A DNA stretch of 64,000 nt from JAWKRB01 sp041389885 (GCA_041389885.1 JAWKRB010000007.1:248001-312000), one strand, 5' to 3'. Counted from the stretch's first letter, positions 46,417-54,970 are shown. Numbers and translations: made by a program. Notes: generated by a model not told the origin, from the letters alone.

Positions 46417-46986
46417 ATGCGCCCCCTCGCCCTCGCCGCCCTCGTCACCCTCGGGTGCGCGCGCCCGTCCCCACCGCCCCACAGCGCCCCTCCCGAGGCG
46501 CCCCCGGCCGCGTCGGCGACGCCCCCCGCGGCCGACGCCGGGGCTCCGACCGTTCATCCCCACCTCGTCCTGCTCCGCGCCATCGCCGGGGGCGAGGCCC
46601 TCGACGCGCACACCGACCCCTCCCTGGGACTGCTCGTCGTCGAGCACGTCGAGGCGGGCCCCGGCCCGGGCGCGAGCGCGACTCGCCAGGCGCGGCGCGA
46701 CTGCGGCGCTCGCATCGCCGCCGACCGCGGCGCGGTCGAGCTCATTCGCGCGGCGCTCGCCCAGGGCGAGAGCTTTCCGCCTGACTGCGAGCGCGACGTC
46801 TGCACGGTGCCAGGCATGGAGTTCGCGCCCGTCTATCGCTTTGTGTTCGAGGGTTCGCGGCTCACGCAGATCCTCCGGCTCAGCGAGGCCGCGCTCCCGG
46901 CGGAGGCCCTGCGCGCGCGCGACGCCTACGTGACCAGCAGGGTCGAGGACCAGCGCGCGCACCGCTGCCGCCCCCCCGCGCCCTGA
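46417..46986 (+). CDS. lipoprotein of unknown function
   Basis: 189 aa from ATG 46417; upstream residues in the frame (from 46309) overlap the vgrG promoter and lack coding look. Signal MRPLALAALVTLGCARP, lipobox TLGC. A Pro/Ala tether to about residue 50 is followed by a compact domain with two Cys pairs (RRDCGARI, PPDCERDVCTVPGMEF) and a terminal Cys (HRCRPP). No family recognised. Confidence 0.6.
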   Translation: MRPLALAALVTLGCARPSPPPHSAPPEAPPAASATPPAADAGAPTVHPHLVLLRAIAGGEALDAHTDPSLGLLVVEHVEAGPGPGASATRQARRDCGARIAADRGAVELIRAALAQGESFPPDCERDVCTVPGMEFAPVYRFVFEGSRLTQILRLSEAALPAEALRARDAYVTSRVEDQRAHRCRPPAP

Positions 46987-46998
46987 TATGCGGGGAGC

Positions 46999-48318
46999 TC
47001 AGAGGAACGCCAGCGCCCGCGGGTCCCTCCCCCGCGCGAGCTCCAGGAACTCGACGGCGAGAAAGAGCCCGCCGACGACGAAGACCCTGAGGCCCTGCGA
47101 GCGCGCCAGCCGAGCCGCGAGCCGAGCCGCGCCCTCGAGAGCGGGCTCGACGAAGAGCTCCGCCTCCCCGGGCGCGTCGCGCAGCATCGCCGCGAGCTCG
47201 CCCGCGTCGCGGCCCTTGTGGTGAGCCTGGGTGCACACGACGCGCGAGAAGCGCGGCTTGAGCGCGGCGACGATCGCCTCGGCGCGCTTGTCGACGGAGA
47301 CCCCCGTCACGAGCAGCCAGCGCTCACGGCCAAAGGCCTCGAAGAGCCCGTCGGCCGCGCGCGCCACGGCGTCAGGGGTGTGCCCGACGTCCACCACCGT
47401 CAGCGGCTCCTGCGAGACCACCTCAAGACGTCCCGGCCAGGTCGCGGCCGCGAGGCCCTCGCGCAGCGCGCGGTCGTAGTCTCTGGGGTGCAGGCCGCGC
47501 CCCGAGCGCTCGAGCCACGCGCCGAAGGCCACCGCCGCGCAGGCCGCGTTGCTCGCCTGATAGCGCCCGTGCAGCGCGCTCCGGAGCCCCTCATGGCGGC
47601 CCCAGGGGGTCTCCAGGGTGAAGCCGAGCCCGGCACCGTCGTCGCGCGCGTCGAGCACCCGCGCGTCGCGGCCGACGAAGCGCGCGTCGACCGAGCGCAG
47701 CCTCGCGTTCGCGCTCAGGAGCTCACGGAGGTCGTCGAGGCCCTCGCCGTGCACCGTGACGCCGCCCGGGGCGCAGGCGTCGGCCTTGTCGAGGGCGATC
47801 AGCTCGCGGGTCGCGCCGAGGAGCTCTGTGTGCTCGAGGTCCACCGAGGTGAGCGCGGAGACCGAGGCGCGCGCGAGGCGGGTGGGGTCGAGCCTCCCCC
47901 CGATGCCCGCCTCGAGCGCGACGAGCTCGGCGCCCTCGCGCTGAAACCACAGCGCGGCGGCGACGAGCTGCGCCTCGAAGGCGCCGACGCTCCCCTCGCC
48001 CAGGCGGGCTTCTAGCGTCGCGACCCGCGCCGACACCTCCGCGACGAGGGACCGGAGCGCCTCGTCTTCGATCTCGCGGGCGTTCACGCAGAGGCGCTCG
48101 TTCGGGCGCCGCAGGTGGGGCGAGGTGAAGGTGCCCACGCGCAGCCCCGCGGCCATCGCGACGCGGGTGAGAAAGGCGCAGGCGCTGCCCTTGCCGTTCG
48201 AGCCGGTCACGACGATGGCGCGGGAGGCGAGCCCCTCGCGATCGACCCCGCACGCGTCGAGGAGCGCGTCGACGCGCGCGAGCGAGGGTCCTCGGCCGAA
48301 CTTCGGGAGGTCAAACAT
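46999..48318 (-). CDS. folC: FolC-like Mur ligase (folylpolyglutamate/dihydrofolate synthase family)
   Basis: 439 aa, ATG 48318. ATP-dependent amino-acid ligase with the P-loop VVTGSNGKGSACAFLTRVA (residues about 37-55), the TSPHLRRPNERL block, ELVALEAGIGGRLDPTR (the EvGlGGrlD motif of FolC), LTSVDLEHTELLG, and the C-terminal TVVDVGHTPDAVARA where FolC has DgAHNP. The last is altered to VGHTP, so substrate use may differ. Length is right for the family. Overlaps the ATP-grasp gene before it by eight bases, an unusual partner: fused ATP-grasp plus Mur ligase is the layout of cyanophycin synthetase. No accD precedes it. Confidence 0.8.
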   Translation of the reverse strand: MFDLPKFGRGPSLARVDALLDACGVDREGLASRAIVVTGSNGKGSACAFLTRVAMAAGLRVGTFTSPHLRRPNERLCVNAREIEDEALRSLVAEVSARVATLEARLGEGSVGAFEAQLVAAALWFQREGAELVALEAGIGGRLDPTRLARASVSALTSVDLEHTELLGATRELIALDKADACAPGGVTVHGEGLDDLRELLSANARLRSVDARFVGRDARVLDARDDGAGLGFTLETPWGRHEGLRSALHGRYQASNAACAAVAFGAWLERSGRGLHPRDYDRALREGLAAATWPGRLEVVSQEPLTVVDVGHTPDAVARAADGLFEAFGRERWLLVTGVSVDKRAEAIVAALKPRFSRVVCTQAHHKGRDAGELAAMLRDAPGEAELFVEPALEGAARLAARLARSQGLRVFVVGGLFLAVEFLELARGRDPRALAFL

Positions 48319-49336
48319 CGCCGCGCAGCCCCATGCGCGCGAGCACCTCGCCCCAGAGGTCCAGGATGATCGACGCGTGCCCCGCCTCTTCGAGGCTGGC
48401 GACGGAGGGGTTTCCGTTCACCTCGACGACGCGCGGTCCCTCGTCGGTGACCATCACGTCGACCCCCGCGACGCGGAGTCCGAGCGCCTCGCGGGCGCGC
48501 CTCGCGATGGGGACCACCCCCGTCGGAGCGTCGGCGGGGGCGACCAGCCGCGTGCGCGCTCCGGCGCTGAAATTTCTCCGGTCGTCGAGGCGCACGCGCT
48601 CGCCCTGAGCGAGCACGACGTCGCCGCGCACCGCGCGGCCCGCGTCGGTCACGGCGGGGTCTCGCAGCACGGGCGGAGAGAGGCCCGCGACCGCGAGCAG
48701 GGCGGCGCGCTCGGCGTGGAGCTCGGCGAGGCTCCGCGCGCCGTCTCCCACGAGCTCGGGCGCGAACCGCTGCATCACGAAGACCACGTCGTCGTCGACC
48801 AGCAAGACCCGGTACTCGTCGCCCTCGAAGATGTCCTGCAGGAGGATCGCGTCGTGCGCGGTCGCGACCCTGGCGAGCCACGCCTCGAAGGCCGCGCGTT
48901 CGGTGACGCGCTCGGCGAAGTCTCCGCGGGAGCCGGCCAGCGGCTTGCAGAAAGCGACGTGCCCGCGCGCGGCCATGTGCGCCCTCGCGTCGTCGACCTC
49001 GCGCCCCGGCGCGCGGAGTCCACGGAGGCGGGGGCTGAGAAAGAAGTGCTCCCCGCCGAGGTTGTCGACGCCCGCGGCGTCGAGGGCGACGCGGGTGAAG
49101 CGCTTGTCGGTCGCGAGGGCCATCGCCGACGCGCGGTTCAGCGGGTAGACGCAGGTGCGCCCCGCGGTGGCGATGACCGCGGCGCGAGGCCCCTCGCCGA
49201 CGCGCACGACGGTGCCTCCCTCCGCGTCGAGGATCGCGAAGGCCACGCCGAAGCGCGCGGCGGCGGCCTCGAGGTAGCGCGCGTGGTCGGGCCAGGGGGG
49301 CGGCCGGAGGGCGCGCAGCGCGGCGAGGGGGCTCAC
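48311..49336 (-). CDS. ATP-grasp ligase resembling the cyanophycin synthetase ATP-grasp domain
   Basis: 341 aa, ATG 49336. CphA/RimK-type pattern: NRASAMALATDKRFTRVALDAAGVDNLGG, HVAFCKPLAGSRGDFAERVT (ATP-binding Lys), ILLQDIFEGDEYRVLLVDDDVVFVMQRFAPELVGDGARSLAEL (close to the CphA block EyRvlvv...vvGDG..ti.eL), RVAGVDVMVTDEGPRVVEVNGNPSV (Mg/ATP Glu and Asn). Ligates an amino acid onto an acceptor using ATP. The following Mur ligase overlaps it by 8 nt. Peptide, polyamide or amino-acid-tagging chemistry is likely; the substrate is unknown. Confidence 0.75.
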   Translation of the reverse strand: MSPLAALRALRPPPWPDHARYLEAAAARFGVAFAILDAEGGTVVRVGEGPRAAVIATAGRTCVYPLNRASAMALATDKRFTRVALDAAGVDNLGGEHFFLSPRLRGLRAPGREVDDARAHMAARGHVAFCKPLAGSRGDFAERVTERAAFEAWLARVATAHDAILLQDIFEGDEYRVLLVDDDVVFVMQRFAPELVGDGARSLAELHAERAALLAVAGLSPPVLRDPAVTDAGRAVRGDVVLAQGERVRLDDRRNFSAGARTRLVAPADAPTGVVPIARRAREALGLRVAGVDVMVTDEGPRVVEVNGNPSVASLEEAGHASIILDLWGEVLARMGLRGDV

Positions 49337-49437
49337 GGGGTCGCCGCCGTCGGGGTGGGGAGCGGCGGGCGAGGGATCGTTCGCGGCACCCTCGGGGATA
49401 TGCCACGGCGGGCGGCGGGGGATACACTCCCGGGACC

Positions 49438-50964
49438 ATGGCGAACCCGCGACGTCCGACGGTGATCCTCCGGCACTGCCCGACCTACGACGTGCAGCGC
49501 ATTCGCACGATCGTGCGCGAGGCGCTCGAGACCCTCGACCTGCGACCGCGCGGGCGCACGCTGGTGAAGCCCAACGTCGTCTCGGCGGGGCCGCTGTTTC
49601 AGAACGCGTTCACCCGCTCTGAGTTCATCGACGGCGTGCTCCAGGCCCTGAAGGACCGCGACGAGGGCGGCGTCACCGAGCTGGCCGTGGGCGAGCGCTG
49701 CGGGATCACCATCCCCACGCGCCGGGCCTTCGAGGGCGCGGGCTACGACCCCGTGCTCGCGCGCAACGGGGCCACGCGGTACTGCTTCGAAGAGGTCCCC
49801 CAGGTCGAGATCCCGTACTCGCACCCGCAGCGACTCCGCGACTACGTCTTCACCCCGGAGCCCGTGGCGAAGGCCGATTTCTTCGTCAATTGCCCGAAGT
49901 TCAAGGCCCACCCGTGGACCACCGTCACCTTCTCGATGAAGAACTACATCGGGATCCAAGACGACCGCCACCGGCTCATCGACCACGATCACCGGCTCAA
50001 CGAGAAGATCGCCGACCTGCAGTACATCGTGCAGCCGCAGTTCATCGCCATCGACGCGATCATCGCCGGCGAGGGCCGCATGCTCACCCCGATCCCCTTC
50101 CCCCTGGAGATGGTGATCATGGGCGACAACCAGGTCGCCTTCGACGCCGTGTGCTGCCACATCATCGGCGTCGACCCGCTCTCGGTGGACCACATTCGCC
50201 TCGCCCACGAGCGAGGCTTCGGCCCGGTCTCCCTCGACGAGATCGACGTGGTGGGCGAGCTCACCCTCGCCGAGGCGCAGGCCCGGGCGAAGGGCTTCAA
50301 GGTCGGGCTCATTCGCGTGGAGAAGTACTTCGAGGGCACGGCGATCACCGCCTACGCCGGCGCTCCCCCCGACAGCGAGCGCACCGAGTACTGCTGGGGC
50401 GGCTGCCCCGGCGCGATCGAAGAGGCCATCGAGATCCTTCGGCTCTTCGACGACCAGGTCGACGCGAAGATGCCGAGGCTGCACGTGGTCTTCGGCGCCT
50501 ACGACGGCCCCATCGACGCGAAGCCCGGTGAGCAGGTGATCTTCATGGGCGACTGCGCGACCTGGAAGGGCGAGCTCGGGGGCCAGGTCGTCGCCGTCGA
50601 GTCGCTCTACCGCGACCGGTCGACGAAGGACCCGCACCACGCGAAGCACGACGACATCTACGCCAAGATGGCCGCGGTCGTCGCGAAGGTGCGCGCGGCG
50701 AAGGGCGAGACCTCCATGCGCTTCGGCGGGTGCCCGGTGTCGGTGGCCGAGCAGGCGCTGGCGCTGGTGTTCCTCTCGGGGGCGAAGAACCCCTTCTTCG
50801 ACGCCCGTGAGAGCCTCGCCTTCAACAAGGCCTACCTGCAGTGGCGCTCGGTGTCGGCGCTGCACCGGCTGCAGGGGATCCCGTATCAGAAGCCCGGTCC
50901 GACCGACCGCGGCGAGGCTCGGCCCCCGCAGTCGCTCACGACCTGGCCCGAGCCCGGGGAGTAG
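49438..50964 (+). CDS. DUF362 domain protein
   Basis: 508 aa, ATG 49438, divergent from the ATP-grasp gene 101 bp away. DUF362 block visible: RTLVKPNVVSAGP (about 41-53), ADFFVNCPKFKAHPWTTVTFSMKNYIGIQDDRHRL (about 141-175), QFIAIDAIIAGEGRM, and MVIMGDNQVAFDAVCCHIIGVDP, all typical. No ferredoxin motif is attached, unlike some members. C-terminal 190 residues (ITAYAGAPPDSERTEYCWGGCPGAIEE, VFGAYDGPIDAKPGEQVIFMGDC, MRFGGCPVSVAEQAL) carry several Cys and may form a metal or redox site. The function of DUF362 is not known. Confidence 0.8.
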   Translation: MANPRRPTVILRHCPTYDVQRIRTIVREALETLDLRPRGRTLVKPNVVSAGPLFQNAFTRSEFIDGVLQALKDRDEGGVTELAVGERCGITIPTRRAFEGAGYDPVLARNGATRYCFEEVPQVEIPYSHPQRLRDYVFTPEPVAKADFFVNCPKFKAHPWTTVTFSMKNYIGIQDDRHRLIDHDHRLNEKIADLQYIVQPQFIAIDAIIAGEGRMLTPIPFPLEMVIMGDNQVAFDAVCCHIIGVDPLSVDHIRLAHERGFGPVSLDEIDVVGELTLAEAQARAKGFKVGLIRVEKYFEGTAITAYAGAPPDSERTEYCWGGCPGAIEEAIEILRLFDDQVDAKMPRLHVVFGAYDGPIDAKPGEQVIFMGDCATWKGELGGQVVAVESLYRDRSTKDPHHAKHDDIYAKMAAVVAKVRAAKGETSMRFGGCPVSVAEQALALVFLSGAKNPFFDARESLAFNKAYLQWRSVSALHRLQGIPYQKPGPTDRGEARPPQSLTTWPEPGE

Positions 50965-51169
50965 CCCCCGCCGCGAGTCTCGGGCCTGTTGGTCCGCAGT
51001 CCAACGCGCGTCGGGGGAGCGCAGGTCGCTGTTCTCCAAGGGCTTTCTTGCCGACGCGGTCGACGTCTCCGACCCGCGCGACGACCTGGAGTCCAACCGC
51101 GACCGACGCTGTTTCTCGCCGCGCCTTGAATTCCTGGACCTATGGGCCGAGTATGCGCACCTCGCGTGG

Positions 51170-51185
51170 TGGCACGGGCAATGCT
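51170..51185 (+). promoter_or_regulatory. sigma-54-type promoter upstream of hcp
   Basis: TGGCACGGGCAATGCT matches TGGCAC-N5-TTGC(A/T) with one change; GG (51171-51172) and GC (51183-51184) are exactly ten bases apart as sigma-54 requires. Transcription would start near 51196, about 110 bases before the hcp ATG. The rest of the 342-bp gap (50965-51306) shows no gene; enhancer sites could not be picked out. Confidence 0.65.
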
Positions 51186-51306
51186 CCAGGCGAACGGCGA
51201 TAGGCACGGTCGGGCGATTCGCCCTCACCACCTACGCACCCGACGGGGCACCTTTGGGGGGCACGCGCTCCCCTCTCGCCCCTTTCTCCCCACAAGTGAG
51301 AAGACC

Positions 51307-51798
51307 ATGGCCGAAACCGTACATCTCTACCTCAAGGCGAACGGCTCCGAGATCAAGGGACAGAGCACGCAGACGTCGCTCAACCGTGAGAACTCGATCG
51401 AGTGCCTGTACTTCGAGCAGGCCACGAAGACCGCGCGCGAGGCGAGCTCGGGTCTCGCCACGGGTCGACGGCAGTACGAGCCGCTGCTCATCCGCAAGCG
51501 CATCGACAAGAGCTCGCCGCTCCTCTCGAGGGCGCTCTGCAACAACGAGGTGATCGAGGGGACCTTCAAGTTCTTTCGTCCCAACCCCTCGGGTGACGGC
51601 ACGACCGAGCACTTCCTCTCCGTCGAGGTGGAGGCGGGCCGCATCGCCTCGCAGAAGCTCTACGTGCCCGACACCATCGTCCCGGCGACCTCCACCGAGC
51701 CCCCGCTCGAGGAGGTCACCTTCGTGTTCCACGCCATCACGTGGACCTACGAGCCCGACGGCGTGATGCACCACGACAGCTGGTCGGAGAACCACTGA
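51307..51798 (+). CDS. hcp: Hcp, T6SS inner-tube protein
   Basis: 163 aa from ATG 51307; the open frame upstream to 51142 spans the promoter and is not used. Hexameric ring protein that stacks into the T6SS tube and is expelled with the spike. Typical parts: HLYLKANGSEIKGQST, SIECLYFEQATKTARE, LATGRRQYEPLLIRKRIDKSSPLLSRALCNNEVIEGTFKFFRP, and the C-terminal VTFVFHAITWTYEPDGVMHHDSW, which is nearly invariant in one Hcp subgroup. No other tube or sheath gene is beside it. A long hairpin follows as a terminator. Confidence 0.95.
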   Translation: MAETVHLYLKANGSEIKGQSTQTSLNRENSIECLYFEQATKTAREASSGLATGRRQYEPLLIRKRIDKSSPLLSRALCNNEVIEGTFKFFRPNPSGDGTTEHFLSVEVEAGRIASQKLYVPDTIVPATSTEPPLEEVTFVFHAITWTYEPDGVMHHDSWSENH

Positions 51799-51820
51799 TC
51801 CCCTAGCGACCCGCTGCGCG

Positions 51821-51864
51821 GAGGGGAGTGCTTCGGGATCGAACGATCCAGGGGCGCTCCCCTC
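51821..51864 (+). terminator. hairpin after hcp
   Basis: GAGGGGAG (51821-51828) pairs with CTCCCCTC (51857-51864), with further wobble pairs inside, and the inner GGATCGAACGATCC forms its own stem. It starts 23 bases after the hcp stop. There is no T-run, so it may act as a stabilising 3' end or a Rho-assisted stop. Confidence 0.55.
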
Positions 51865-51890
51865 TCGCCGTTTCAGGGTCTCGACCGGCC

Positions 51891-52265
51891 TCAGACCGGC
51901 GGCAGCAGCCCGGCGACGCGGGCCGCCCACACGCAGAGAAATCCCACCGCCGCGGCGTTGAGCGTCGCGCGGGTGTATCGCTCCCACGCGGAGTGCCCCG
52001 CGGGCAGCCACCACGCGAGCGCCGCGGCCAGCGCCAGCGCCAGCGCCCCAGGGATCGCCAGCGGGTGAAACATGAAGCTCCCGTGCAGGTCGCCGTGCGC
52101 GAGGCGCAGCGACGCGCGGGTGAAGCCGCAGGCCGGGCAGGGTCGCCCCGTGACGAGCTTGAAGAGGCAGGTGGGAAAGGGGATGAGCGCGAGGAGCCCG
52201 CTGATCGCGAAGAGCGGAAACAGCGGGCTCAGCCGGGAGCGAAAGAGTTCGACGCGCTCGCGCAA
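51891..52265 (-). CDS. DUF2752 membrane protein
   Basis: 124 aa, ATG 52265, seven bases after the stop of the DUF898 gene, so co-transcribed. Three hydrophobic segments (about residues 14-37, 64-87 and 101-119). DUF2752 hallmark: TGRPCPACGFTRASLRLAHGDLHGSFMFHPLAIP. Such proteins are small inner-membrane proteins of unknown function with a conserved CPxCG(F/L)TR loop. Confidence 0.85.
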   Translation of the reverse strand: MRERVELFRSRLSPLFPLFAISGLLALIPFPTCLFKLVTGRPCPACGFTRASLRLAHGDLHGSFMFHPLAIPGALALALAAALAWWLPAGHSAWERYTRATLNAAAVGFLCVWAARVAGLLPPV

Positions 52266-52272
52266 CGGGGGG

Positions 52273-53277
52273 TCAGCCGACGTGCTTGGCTTCCCACTCC
52301 CACTGCTTGCACCAGGCCCACGGCGCGTAGAAGCCGAGGGTGCACATCGCGAGGAGCGAGTTCACGAGCATCATCACGAAGAGCCCGCCAGGGTCCTTCT
52401 GAAAGCCGAAGCGCCGGCCCGAGATCGACGTGTTCTGCCAGCGCCACTCGTACAGGTTGTTCCAGTACCAGGGGAAGTAGATCCCGAGGGTGAGCGAGGT
52501 GAGGATCGAGCCGATGAGCCAGATGCCGATGAGCGTCGTGGGTTCGCCGTGGAATTCCAGCCGCTCGCCGCTCACGTCGACCTTGCTGTAGACCCACTTG
52601 TTCCAGTTCGTGACGAACCAAGGGAAGTACAGGCCGCCGGTGCACATCAGCAGAAAGTAGTGCGGGATCAGGGTCTTGAAGAGCTCACCCGTGGTGCCCA
52701 TGTACCGAGCGCGCTTGCCCTCGATCATCATGTGGTCCCAGTAGTACGCGAGCATCTTGTTCGCGCCGTAGATGCCGACGACCATCATCGCGACGGCTCC
52801 GATGAGCATCATCGGGACCATGACCATGGGCGCCCACTCGGCGGGCTGCCGGGTGGTCGGATCCTGCGTGGCGAACATCAGCCCGGCAGGCAGCCCGAAG
52901 AACACCGCGTACACCGCGAACATCGGGAGCCCGACGCCGAGGAGGTAGGTCATGAAGAGCGAGCCGCCCTGACCACCAAAGGCCACCCGCCCGGTCATGC
53001 CGCCGGGAGGAGGACCGAAGCCGCCACCCCCAGGAGGAGGACCGAAGCCGCCGCCCCCAGGAGGAGGACCGAAGCCACCACCCCCAGGAGGAGGACCGAA
53101 GCCGCCACCCCCAGGAGGAGGACCGAAACCACCACCCCCAGGAGGAGGACCGAAGCCGCCACCCCCAGGAGGAGGACCGAAGCCACCACCCCCAGGAGGA
53201 GGACCGAAGCCGCCGCCCGGGGGGTATCCCGCCGCCTGCAGCGATCCACTCATACTTGTCGCCGGAACCTGCATCAT
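52273..53277 (-). CDS. DUF898 (YjgN-like) membrane protein with GGGFGPPP repeats
   Basis: 334 aa, ATG 53277 (second ATG at 53274), after AAGGAG. The first 95 residues are soluble and made of eight GGGFGPPPG units, a flexible surface-like tail on the cytoplasmic side. The rest is the DUF898 integral membrane domain: FMTYLLGVGLPMFAVYAVFFGLPAGLMF, MVPMMLIGAVAMMVVGIYG, LYFPWFVTNWNKWVYSKVDVSGERLEFHG, LTSLTLGIYFPWYWNNLYEWRW, MLVNSLLAMCTLGFYAPWAW, with the paired FPWF/FPWY/YAPW motifs of the family. Function unknown. It is co-directional with the DUF2752 gene. Confidence 0.85.
   Translation of the reverse strand: MMQVPATSMSGSLQAAGYPPGGGFGPPPGGGGFGPPPGGGGFGPPPGGGGFGPPPGGGGFGPPPGGGGFGPPPGGGGFGPPPGGGGFGPPPGGMTGRVAFGGQGGSLFMTYLLGVGLPMFAVYAVFFGLPAGLMFATQDPTTRQPAEWAPMVMVPMMLIGAVAMMVVGIYGANKMLAYYWDHMMIEGKRARYMGTTGELFKTLIPHYFLLMCTGGLYFPWFVTNWNKWVYSKVDVSGERLEFHGEPTTLIGIWLIGSILTSLTLGIYFPWYWNNLYEWRWQNTSISGRRFGFQKDPGGLFVMMLVNSLLAMCTLGFYAPWAWCKQWEWEAKHVG
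53005..53216. repeat. 24-bp tandem repeats, eight copies
   Basis: Eight copies of a 24-bp unit (ACCGAAGCCGCCACCCCC then AGGAGG, with few changes) code for the GGGFGPPP tail of the DUF898 protein. The near identity of units suggests recent expansion and likely length variation between strains. The units are in frame and lack spacers, so it is not a CRISPR array. Confidence 0.9.
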
Positions 53278-53374
53278 GCTCGAAACTCCTTGCGCCCTCC
53301 GTCACGCCCGCGGCGCGACGCGTGGCGATGGTACACGCCCGTCCGGCTCGGGGCGACACCTCGGCCCACGACGG

Positions 53375-54970
53375 TCATAGGCCGTCACCCAGGGCGCGTG
53401 AGAGCGCCGCTGCGTCGACGGGATCGCTCCGGAGCGCACAGCTCACCGCGCCCAGGAGCGCCGCCGCGTCGTGCCCCGCCGCGTCGCAGGCGCCCCAGCG
53501 CCGCGGGGTCGTCGAGCCGTGGTCGTCGTCGACGGACCAGAGGCCGAAGCGCGGCGCCCAGCGCCCGAGTTCGTAGTTGTCGACGAGGGTCCAGTAGAGC
53601 CACGCGCGCAGCGGGAGTCTGTGCACCACGCGGGTCTCGAGCGCGGAGCGGAGCATGACGCGCAGGAACGCCTCGCGCGTGAGGCCGTCGGCTCGGGGCT
53701 CGGCGCGCGCGGCCCCGGCTTCGCGGCGCAGGCACACGCCGCACTCGATCACGTCGACCGGGAGCGTGGGCATCCCCTCGCCCATCGCGCGGATCATCCG
53801 CGGCAGGGCCTCGGGCGCCGGCGCCCACTCCCAGGGCTCGGCCAGCCGCACGCCCTCGCGCACGGCGCGGGCGAGCGCGTCGGGGTTCGCGCTGAGCAGC
53901 GCGTCGACGAGGGACGCAGGCCGAAGCTGCTGCGCGGAGTAGGGGTCGTAGAGGTCGATCGCGAGGTGATCGAGGGGCGCGCCCGGCGCCCGTCGGAGCG
54001 CGCGGGTCGTGCGTGAGAGCCGCGAGAGCGGCAGGAGCGCCGCCGCCGCGGCGTCGAGGGACGCGGCGAAGCGCGCCCGCGGCGACCCGAGCTCGTCGCC
54101 GAAGAGCGAATCGTGCCACCGCGCGCGGCGAGACGAGAGCCAGCCGTCGAGGTCGCGGGGCGAGACGCCGGCTTCGACCGAGCGCAGGAGGTCGAAGATC
54201 CCCGCGCCGAGCCCGTGCAGGTCGAGGAGGTTGAGGTTGAGCGAGACATCGGCGCGAGGGCGCCCCCGCCGCGCGCGCGCCGAGGCCAGGGCCGCGTAGG
54301 CCTCGCAGTGCGCCGCGAGCATCGCGTCGAGGGCCCTCCACGCGCGCACCGCGCCCAGCGGTGACCCCTCCGCCAGCGACCGCGCCCCCCGCGGGAACAC
54401 CCCCGCGATGTAGCTCGCCACCGCCAGCATGTTGGGCTCGTTGAGGGTGAGCACCCGGTCGACGCAGGCGCCGCCGAGCGACTCGAGCGCGTCGTCCAGG
54501 CCCTCGATCACCTCCGCGGCGTGCGCGGCGAAGCGCGCGGGCGCGTCTTCGCGCAGCCAGAGGTCGCCGCCCATCCACGCCGGGTGGGTGAAGTGGTGGA
54601 GCGTCACGATCGGCTCGATCCCATTGCGGCGCAACGCGATGATACGACTCGCATACCCGCGCAGGGCCCGGCGGTCGAGGGCTGGACCGTCGGGGCGCAG
54701 CCTGGCCCACTCGAGGGTGAAGCGAAATCTCCGCAGCCCCAGGGCGCCGCACCGCGCCGCGGCCTCGTCGAAGCGACGCCAGAGCCCGACCCCGGCGCCG
54801 ATGGGCTCGACCTCGCCGCGGCGCTGCGCATCGAACCAGTGCGTCCTGGGTCCGCGCTCGAGGTCGAGGCCGCCCTCGCTCTGAAACGCCGAGGTCGACA
54901 CGCCGAGCTCGAGCGCGCGGGCGTCGCGGAGCCGCGGGTGGCTCAAGAGGGAGGGGGCGGGCGCTCGCAC
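53375..54970 (-). CDS. GH1-family glycosidase (beta-glucosidase-like) with altered nucleophile motif
   Basis: 531 aa, ATG 54970. TIM-barrel hydrolase of GH1: FRFTLEWARLRPDG (83-96, the family's fSisWsRi.P.G), VTLHHFTHPAWM (122-133), acid/base in TLNEPN (Glu178), and LYWTLVDNYELGRWAPRFGLWSVD near 470-495, equal to the YYYWSLLDNFEW...RFGLV.VD block. The nucleophile should lie in ITENG; here the place reads VDVIECGVC (Glu409), so the Glu is kept but its neighbours differ. No signal peptide, so a cytosolic enzyme or a protein with altered specificity. Confidence 0.8.
   Translation of the reverse strand: MRAPAPSLLSHPRLRDARALELGVSTSAFQSEGGLDLERGPRTHWFDAQRRGEVEPIGAGVGLWRRFDEAAARCGALGLRRFRFTLEWARLRPDGPALDRRALRGYASRIIALRRNGIEPIVTLHHFTHPAWMGGDLWLREDAPARFAAHAAEVIEGLDDALESLGGACVDRVLTLNEPNMLAVASYIAGVFPRGARSLAEGSPLGAVRAWRALDAMLAAHCEAYAALASARARRGRPRADVSLNLNLLDLHGLGAGIFDLLRSVEAGVSPRDLDGWLSSRRARWHDSLFGDELGSPRARFAASLDAAAAALLPLSRLSRTTRALRRAPGAPLDHLAIDLYDPYSAQQLRPASLVDALLSANPDALARAVREGVRLAEPWEWAPAPEALPRMIRAMGEGMPTLPVDVIECGVCLRREAGAARAEPRADGLTREAFLRVMLRSALETRVVHRLPLRAWLYWTLVDNYELGRWAPRFGLWSVDDDHGSTTPRRWGACDAAGHDAAALLGAVSCALRSDPVDAAALSRALGDGL

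Noticed and set aside
43268..46933. 1221-codon plus-strand open frame
   Set aside because: Antisense to vgrG and its small partner, low complexity in His/Leu/Val/Arg, no recognisable domain.
49333..51231. 632-codon minus-strand frame over DUF362
   Set aside because: Antisense to a well-supported gene and without any motif.
53005..53216. CRISPR array
   Set aside because: Units are contiguous, 24 bp, in frame and coding; no unique spacers and no cas genes.
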